Origin: JAIMBK01 sp040755975
GTDB taxonomy: Bacteria; Bacillota; Desulfotomaculia; Desulfotomaculales; Nap2-2B
DNA: 25,687 nucleotides
NCBI GenBank assembly: GCA_040755975.1
Contig: JBFLZY010000038.1
Span: forward strand, 1-25,687
Direction: 5' to 3'
Shown: positions 21,778 through 25,687 of the stretch, piece by piece
How positions within the stretch are numbered: position 1 is the stretch's first letter
Layout: each line of letters opens with the position of its first letter
The notes under the pieces: model-generated
What the model was told of the DNA's origin: nothing
The model's input: only the letters and a program-made list of their open reading frames with translations
The model's database searches: none
Position numbers and translations under genes: made by a program

Positions 21778-22779
21778 TTATTCACCTTCCCCTTTCTTTA
21801 GAACTGCCGGCAGCTTTTCGGCAACGCGCAGCCTGGCGCTGCGCGCCCGCGGATTGCACTCCACTTCCGCCGGCTGCGGGGTGAGCGGGCGCCTGGTGAT
21901 TATCTTCAGGCTCCCTTTACGCCCGCAAACGCACGCGGGCAAATCCGGCGGACACTTGCACCGCGCGGACAACTCTTGAAAGGTTGCTTTAACGATCCGG
22001 TCTTCCAAAGAATGAAAGGAAAGCACGCAGATGCGTCCGCCGGCTTTTAAATAAGCAACCGCTTCTTTTAAGGACCCGGCCAAGACATCCAGCTCCTGAT
22101 TTACGGCGATGCGCAGGGCCTGGAAGCTCCGCTTCGCGGGGTGCGGACCGCTCCGGCGGGCGCGCGCCGGGATGGCCCTTTTAATTATTTCCGCCAGCCG
22201 GCCGGTGGTTTCGATGGGGCGGCGCTTCCTCTCGGCGGCGATCAAGACCGCGATGCGCTCAGCCCAGCGCTCCTCCCCGTACCGCCGGAAAATATCCGCC
22301 AGTTCGTCCGCCGGCAGACGGTTAACCAGGTCCTTTGCGCTCACCGGGCCGGCCGGGTCCATCCGCATGTCCAGCGGGCCGTCCGCCATGTAACTGAAAC
22401 CGCGCTCCGGGTCGTCCAGCTGGGCTGAACTGACCCCCAGGTCGTAGAGCAGGCCGTCAACTTCCCGGATCTGAAGATCCTCTAAAACCCGGGGCAAATT
22501 AACGAAATTTTCGTTAAAAAGCCTGGCCCTCCCGCCGTATTCAGCCAGATGAGCTTCTGCCTGCCGGACTGCCAGGGGATCCCTGTCCAGGCCGATCAGG
22601 ACGCCGTCCGGGTCCGTCAGCCGCAGGATTTCCCGGGCGTGCCCGCCGCCGCCTACGGTGCAATCCACGTAAACGCCGCCGGGCCGCAAACACAGCGCGG
22701 CCAGCACCTCGGCAAGCATCACCGGCCGGTGAAAAGAATTGTGCTCCTGCGTCTGCGTAAGAGCACCCCCGCTCTGCAA
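21778..22779 (-). CDS. rsmH: 16S rRNA (cytosine1402-N4)-methyltransferase RsmH
   Basis: RsmH (MraW) methylates N4 of C1402 in the 16S rRNA decoding centre. The 333-aa protein has HRPVMLAEVL (17-26), the SAM-binding VDCTVGGGGHAREIL (38-52), LIGLDRDPLA, DGLLYDLGVSSAQLDDPERGFSY, PAKRSFQALRIAVNQEL and VLSFHSLEDRIVK, followed by CKCPPDLPACVCGRKGSLKI with a Cys cluster often seen near the end. The TTG at 22779 is the only in-frame start after an upstream stop codon, though its SD spacing is poor. It follows mraZ by 22 nt, the standard first pair of dcw clusters. Confidence 0.95.
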   Translation of the reverse strand: MQSGGALTQTQEHNSFHRPVMLAEVLAALCLRPGGVYVDCTVGGGGHAREILRLTDPDGVLIGLDRDPLAVRQAEAHLAEYGGRARLFNENFVNLPRVLEDLQIREVDGLLYDLGVSSAQLDDPERGFSYMADGPLDMRMDPAGPVSAKDLVNRLPADELADIFRRYGEERWAERIAVLIAAERKRRPIETTGRLAEIIKRAIPARARRSGPHPAKRSFQALRIAVNQELDVLAGSLKEAVAYLKAGGRICVLSFHSLEDRIVKATFQELSARCKCPPDLPACVCGRKGSLKIITRRPLTPQPAEVECNPRARSARLRVAEKLPAVLKKGEGE

Positions 22780-22801
22780 CGCCCTTTTCTATGGGCAAGC
22801 A

Positions 22802-23239
22802 CTAAATCCCCAGGTCGAAGGCCACGATTTTCTCCGCGATCTCCTCTACCGAGGCCGCCGCCTCCTGGTTGTACTTTGTCCACTGTTCCAGCGCCCAGAT
22901 TTCCACCCGGCTGGAAACGCCGATAATGACCGCTTCTTTCTCCAGGGCCGCGTGCCTGCGCAGGCCGGCCGGGATCAAGATTCTCCCCTGCCTGTCCACT
23001 TCGCACTCGCAGGCGCCGGCAAAAAAGAAACGCACAAAGGCCCGGACGTCAGACCTGGTAAAGGGCAGAGCCCGCATCTTACTCTCCAGGTTGAGCCATT
23101 CCTGGGGGGGGTAGGCGAACAAACAGCCGTCCAGGCCTTTGGTCAAAACAAACTTTTCTCCCAAACCTTCCCGGAAGCGGGCGGGGATAAAAAGCCGGCC
23201 CTTGTTGTCAATAGTATGCTGGTATTCGCCCATAAACAT
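22802..23239 (-). CDS. mraZ: Transcriptional regulator MraZ
   Basis: MraZ is an AbrB-like DNA-binding protein that forms oligomeric rings and controls the dcw promoter. The 145-aa product begins MFMGEYQHTIDNKGRLFIPA and carries two MraZ repeats, each with the DxxGR motif (DNKGRLFIPARFR and DRQGRILIPAGLR). I chose the ATG at 23239 because GGAGGG lies 9 nt upstream and it gives the family's standard N-terminus; a longer frame to 23269 would read through the operator boxes. It heads the cluster, with rsmH 22 nt downstream. Confidence 0.96.
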   Translation of the reverse strand: MFMGEYQHTIDNKGRLFIPARFREGLGEKFVLTKGLDGCLFAYPPQEWLNLESKMRALPFTRSDVRAFVRFFFAGACECEVDRQGRILIPAGLRRHAALEKEAVIIGVSSRVEIWALEQWTKYNQEAAASVEEIAEKIVAFDLGI

Positions 23240-23250
23240 GCTCTTTATCC

Positions 23251-23280
23251 CTCCCCCACTATTCACCACTTTACACCACT
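23251..23280 (-). promoter_or_regulatory. MraZ box array (operator)
   Basis: The minus strand shows AGTGGTGTAA, AGTGGTGAAT and AGTGGGGGAG in tandem, so AGTGG recurs three times at exactly 10-bp intervals (complement CCACT at 23256, 23266 and 23276). MraZ proteins bind several TGGG/GTGG-type repeats at one-helical-turn spacing between the promoter and mraZ. The array lies 12 to 41 nt before the mraZ start. Autoregulation is inferred from this. Confidence 0.75.
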
Positions 23281-23296
23281 TTTATTTCTTTGTAAA
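23268..23296 (-). promoter_or_regulatory. Candidate promoter of mraZ and the dcw cluster
   Basis: TTTACA (23296-23291), a 17-bp spacer and TAAAGT (23273-23268) lie on the minus strand, 28 nt before the mraZ ATG. Each hexamer has one or two mismatches to the consensus. It overlaps two of the three MraZ boxes, which would allow direct repression by MraZ. The flanking DNA to about 23345 is strongly AT-rich, consistent with a promoter zone. Confidence 0.5.
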
Positions 23297-23342
23297 CTAA
23301 AAAAATCCTCTTTTTAAATGAAAAAATTTTAAATTAAAAATC

Positions 23343-23422
23343 AGGCACAAAGTTTCCCAGGCACAAAGTAAACTATTCCCTGGTCCACACCTGTTTCTTT
23401 GTGCCTCTGTGCCTTTGTGCCT
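23343..23422. repeat. Paired direct and inverted AGGCACAAAG repeats
   Basis: AGGCACAAAG occurs at 23343 and 23359. Its exact complement CTTTGTGCCT occurs at 23397 and 23413. Both pairs have the same 16-bp period (10-bp unit plus 6), so the block is a four-unit palindrome. CTGTGCCT units continue to about 23432. A similar CTTTGTGCCT appears in the murB-murC gap at about 8024. It is non-coding and lies between the mraZ promoter and the end of the dam gene. Confidence 0.75.
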
Positions 23423-23458
23423 CTGTGCCTCTACCCTGGGGAACCATAGCATTAAAAT

Positions 23459-23484
23459 AAAAAAGTGCCGGGAGAAGGCGGCGC
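23459..23484 (-). terminator. Candidate intrinsic terminator of the dam gene
   Basis: On the minus strand GCCG and CGGC (with an outer G-C pair after one mismatch) enclose an 8-nt loop, CCTTCTCC, followed by ACTTTTTTATTTT. The short GC stem plus a run of six T fits a weak rho-independent terminator, located about 32 nt past the methyltransferase stop codon. It would insulate the mraZ promoter from dam transcription. Confidence 0.5.
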
Positions 23485-23515
23485 TACGGAGGTGGTACCG
23501 CTTAAGAAGTTTGCC

Positions 23516-24358
23516 TTACCGGTAGTTCCTGATCACCAGTTCGGTTACCGGCCCGCGGGCGTCCGCCCGGCAGTTGATCGCCCGCCGGGCGTAGACCACC
23601 TGCACGTCGTAACCGGTGTAAAGCTCCCGGATAAAGGGCGTATCTGAATTGCTCAGCATCACCAGGCAGCCTTGCCCGTCCAGCCTCCGGAACACTTCGG
23701 CCAGCCGCCGCTGGTCTTCTTCTCCGAAGGCGCCGGACGTGTAGCTGGTGAAATTGGCCGTGGGGGAAAGGGGGTGGTAGGGCGGGTCAAAATAAACGAA
23801 GGAGCCGGTTTTTGCGTATTCCAGCGCGCGGCTGAAATCGCCCAGGACGATGCGGGCCTGTCGCAAAGTCCCGCTGACCAGGCGCAGGTTTTCTTCGTCA
23901 ACGATCCGGGGGTTTTTGTAACGGCCGAACGGCACGTTGTGCCGGCCCCGCCGGTTGACCCGGTAGAGGCCGTTGTAGGCCGTCTTGTTCAGGTAAAGAA
24001 ACCGGGAAGCGCGGCTGACGGGGTCCATCTGCTCCGGGTCCATGGCCCTCACCCGGTAATAGTGCCCGGCGGTGTTGCGGTGCCGGCGCAGGTCGGCCAA
24101 AAGGGGTTCCAGGCTGTCCCGGACGACCAGGTAAAAATTGATCAGTTCGGGGTTGTTGTCGATGAGCACAGCGCGCTCGGGCAGCAGATGAAAGAACACC
24201 GCCCCGCCGCCCACAAACGGCTCGACGTAGAGGGGTGGCTTTTGCCGGGGGAAAAACGGTTCAAACTGGGAAATGAGCTGGCTTTTCCCGCCCGCCCATT
24301 TGACCGGGGGCTTCGGTTTTTTAGCCGCAGCCGGAAATGGTTTTGTTTTTCGTTTCAC
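23516..24358 (-). CDS. dam: DNA adenine-N6 methyltransferase, Dam/D12 class
   Basis: The 280-aa protein has the layout of class alpha (D12) adenine methyltransferases: VKWAGGKSQLI (19-29) and the SAM-binding EPFVGGGAVFF (46-56) at the N-terminus, then IDNNPELIN (66-74). It continues with FLYLNKTAYNGLYRVNRRG (120-138) and FNVPFG-like HNVPFGRYKNP (140-150). The catalytic DPPYHPL (191-197) follows, then LSNSD. This resembles Dam and phage-encoded relatives that methylate GATC, but specificity cannot be proven by reading. No restriction endonuclease gene is adjacent, so it looks like an orphan methyltransferase. The GTG at 24358 has GGAGG 11 nt upstream. It is divergent from the toxin-antitoxin operon. 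Confidence 0.9.
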   Translation of the reverse strand: MKRKTKPFPAAAKKPKPPVKWAGGKSQLISQFEPFFPRQKPPLYVEPFVGGGAVFFHLLPERAVLIDNNPELINFYLVVRDSLEPLLADLRRHRNTAGHYYRVRAMDPEQMDPVSRASRFLYLNKTAYNGLYRVNRRGRHNVPFGRYKNPRIVDEENLRLVSGTLRQARIVLGDFSRALEYAKTGSFVYFDPPYHPLSPTANFTSYTSGAFGEEDQRRLAEVFRRLDGQGCLVMLSNSDTPFIRELYTGYDVQVVYARRAINCRADARGPVTELVIRNYR

Positions 24359-24465
24359 GGCAAGGAAAGCCTCCGGATTTCTTTATTGTATTTATTTCGA
24401 CCGGGGGCGGGCTTTTCCTTCTTTTCAGCGTGTTTGAGGAACCTCTTTCTAACTTCGCTGTGGTA

Positions 24466-24474
24466 TGCTATAAT
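24466..24474 (+). promoter_or_regulatory. Extended -10 promoter of the toxin-antitoxin operon
   Basis: TGCTATAAT is a perfect -10 with the extended TGn motif, 37 nt before the antitoxin ATG. No good -35 is present, which the extended -10 can offset. TATGC is repeated 12 bp apart (24464 and 24476) around it. Short repeats of this kind often serve as operators for ribbon-helix-helix antitoxins, so autoregulation is possible. Confidence 0.6.
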
Positions 24475-24511
24475 ATATGCAATATCAGCCGACAATGGGG
24501 ATGTTAGTTAT

Positions 24512-24772
24512 ATGGAACAAATACGTACAACAATTCGTATGCCGGCCAGCCTTCTAAAAGCCATCGAAAAAGTCCGGAATCCTGAAGAATTCCCAACCGT
24601 AAGCGATTTCATCCGGCGCGCCGTGGAACAGTACGTCAGAGAACAAAGACGCCAAAAGCTGGCGGAAGAATGTCGCCGGCTGGCCGGCGAGGAGGATTTA
24701 ACTGCCTTGGCCGAAACAGACCTCGCCGATTACACAGAAAAAATGGCCCGGGCGGAGAGAGGTGAACTGTAA
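24512..24772 (+). CDS. Ribbon-helix-helix antitoxin (MazE/CopG-like)
   Basis: The 86-aa protein begins MEQIRTTIRMPASLLKAIEK. A beta strand (IRTTIRMP) followed by two helices (ASLLKAIEKV and TVSDFIRRAVEQYVREQ) is the ribbon-helix-helix DNA-binding fold. The charged C-terminal half (about 45-86, ending ARAERGEL) would be the toxin-binding part. The start is the ATG at 24512; the frame is open much further upstream, but only antisense to dam, with no reason to use it. It overlaps the toxin start by one base (TAATG), so the two proteins are translationally coupled. The arrangement is a type II toxin-antitoxin operon with the antitoxin first. Confidence 0.82.
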   Translation: MEQIRTTIRMPASLLKAIEKVRNPEEFPTVSDFIRRAVEQYVREQRRQKLAEECRRLAGEEDLTALAETDLADYTEKMARAERGEL

Positions 24773-25116
24773 TGCCCGGGGAAATACCGCGCCCGGGAGA
24801 CATCTACCGGGTCAGCCTGGAAGGCACGGGCCACGTCCTGCAGGGACCCCATTATGCAGTGGTTGTTTCCGATGAACCCTTTAACTATCTTTCCACGGTG
24901 GTTGTGGTCCCCCTTTCTTCAAGCGCCAGGCCCGCTTCCTTCCGTCCGGAAATGCTCCTGCACGGAAAGATAACCCGTGCTCTGCCCGATCAGGTCCGCG
25001 CCATTGATCAGCGCCGGTTGAAAGAGTTTCAGGAAAATGTAGCCGGTACGTCCTTTTTCCTAACCCTCAAGATTGCCCTGGGCGAACTGCTGGCGTTATC
25101 AGAACCCTTATTATAG
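24772..25116 (+). CDS. MazF/PemK-family mRNA interferase toxin
   Basis: The 114-aa protein shows RPGDIYRVSL at the N-terminus, HYAVVVSDEPFNYLSTVVVV, then PLSSSARPASF and PDQVRAIDQRRL, which match the conserved GDI(Y/W), PAVV(I/V)S, V(V/A)P(I/L)(T/S)S and P(S/D)Q(V/I)R(T/A)ID motifs of MazF/PemK endoribonucleases. The Arg of QVRAID and the Ser/Thr after PLS are the positions expected for RNA cleavage. It is translated from an ATG overlapping the antitoxin stop. Cleavage specificity cannot be inferred. Confidence 0.88.
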   Translation: MPGEIPRPGDIYRVSLEGTGHVLQGPHYAVVVSDEPFNYLSTVVVVPLSSSARPASFRPEMLLHGKITRALPDQVRAIDQRRLKEFQENVAGTSFFLTLKIALGELLALSEPLL

Positions 25117-25151
25117 CCACGGCGCGGCACAAAACCTACGTCCCGGAAAAG

Positions 25152-25424
25152 TTGCTCACCTGCAATGCCCTGCTGACGGCTTCCTTCGGTAAGCCGGTTA
25201 TTTCGGCCGTCACCAATCTGGAATGCAGGGACTACCGCCACCACCTACCGCAGGAGTACGCAGTATCCTTTGACGGCCAGGCTGTAAACACCTTCACCTA
25301 CCAGACAATAAAGCTCTGGGATTACAGGGTCGTAAACTGCCACCAGGCAACCTGGTGCATGGTGGCCAGCAGCACAATATCCATGCCCATCTGCCCTGAA
25401 CCTCTCATCAGGGGCACTTACTAG
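25152..25424 (+). CDS. Unrecognised ORF downstream of mazF, possibly a decayed gene
   Basis: This 90-codon frame (TTG start, MLTCNALLTASFGKPVISAV) has an ordinary-looking amino acid composition, including CRDYRHHLPQEYAVSFDG and TFTYQTIKLWDYR, but no SD before the TTG and no family I recognise. The same frame reads back towards the mazF stop as KTYVPEKLLTCN without a clear start. It may be the remnant of a longer gene truncated by rearrangement, or not a gene. The following 25425-25511 holds only a short direct repeat (ACTAGCC twice) and AT-rich sequence, with nothing else recognised. Confidence 0.25.
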   Translation: MLTCNALLTASFGKPVISAVTNLECRDYRHHLPQEYAVSFDGQAVNTFTYQTIKLWDYRVVNCHQATWCMVASSTISMPICPEPLIRGTY

Positions 25425-25511
25425 CCCTTTTACTAGCCAATAAGACGTTAAAAAATGGTTTGGGCTCCGGAACAGCAGAATTTTGGAGTTTGTCCATAAA
25501 TTCTATATCTC

Positions 25512-25687
25512 TCAAGGTTCACAAATAATTTCTTCCGCCGCCTCAACGGCAGCCAGGTAGACCTTTTTCAAGGGGATGCCCTTTTCCCGGGCAATTCGCC
25601 GGCAATCCTCGTACTCCGGGCTGATTTGCCGTTGCGAACCGTCGCTTGCGGCGGCAATTTTCACGCGCACTTGTCCGTAACCAGTTT
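25512..25687 (-). CDS. larC: Nickel-pincer cofactor biosynthesis protein LarC, C-terminal part
   Basis: Reading from the right edge, the frame gives TGYGQVRVKIAASDGSQRQI, SPEYEDCRRIAREKGIPLKK and VYLAAVEAAEEIICEP before a TGA at 25512-25514. The G-x-VRVKIA opening, the PEYEDCRR(I/L)A block and the IPLKxVY motif are the hallmark of the LarC (formerly DUF111) C-terminus. LarC is the CTP-dependent nickel chelatase that inserts Ni into pyridinium-3,5-bisthiocarboxylic acid mononucleotide, the cofactor of lactate racemase and related enzymes. Most of the gene lies outside the window, so completeness cannot be judged. It is convergent with the mazF operon. Confidence 0.85.
   Translation of the reverse strand, partial: TGYGQVRVKIAAASDGSQRQISPEYEDCRRIAREKGIPLKKVYLAAVEAAEEIICEP

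Noticed and set aside
23491..23501. T-box-like motif GGTGGTACCGC on the plus strand
   Set aside because: It matches the core of the T-box sequence, but there is no specifier stem upstream, no terminator/antiterminator pair, and no plus-strand gene downstream (it faces the antisense of dam). It is probably chance or a short repeat.
23672..24511. N-terminal extension of the antitoxin frame by about 280 codons
   Set aside because: The extension is antisense to the dam gene and not ribbon-helix-helix sequence. The ATG at 24512 gives a normal-length antitoxin with its own promoter.

Overview
The window is a GC-rich stretch of a spore-forming, Gram-positive-type clostridial genome, most likely a Peptococcaceae/Desulfotomaculum-Pelotomaculum-like Firmicute. 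The evidence is the gene order, the presence of SpoVD, SpoVE and SpoIIGA, the meso-diaminopimelate motif of MurE, and heavy use of GTG and TTG starts with strong Shine-Dalgarno (SD) sites. No rRNA, tRNA or CRISPR array was seen.

From 23239 down to 855 the minus strand carries an almost complete division and cell wall (dcw) cluster. In transcription order it is mraZ, rsmH, ftsL, spoVD, murE, murF, mraY, murD, spoVE/ftsW, murG, murC, murB, murA, divIB/ftsQ, two tandem DUF881 genes, sbp (DUF1290), ftsA and ftsZ, followed at the window edge by the N-terminus of spoIIGA. It encodes the cytoplasmic UDP-MurNAc-pentapeptide pathway (MurA to MurF), the lipid steps (MraY, MurG), polymerisation and cross-linking (SpoVE/FtsW, SpoVD) and the divisome (FtsL, DivIB, FtsA, FtsZ). 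Three 10-bp-spaced MraZ-type boxes precede mraZ. Candidate internal promoters precede murE, divIB, ftsA (sigma-H-like) and spoIIGA (long spacer, spoIIG-like).

The unusual feature is that this normally compact cluster is broken up by non-coding, inverted-repeat-rich elements. Family A (three copies: 358-579, 18301-18619, 20916-21229) has terminal inverted repeats, and two copies are flanked by perfect 6-bp target duplications, so it behaves like a MITE. Family B (9655-9950, 13895-14183, fragment at 16638-16680) is related to A in its core. A third type at 9951-10058 is a REP/BIME-like pair of hairpins. Together they occupy six intergenic gaps, and short matches to repeats reach into the 3' ends of murG and murD.

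Upstream of mraZ the content is accessory: a solitary Dam-type adenine methyltransferase (minus strand), a ribbon-helix-helix/MazF toxin-antitoxin pair (plus strand), an unrecognised ORF, and the C-terminus of larC (nickel-pincer cofactor synthesis) at the right edge.
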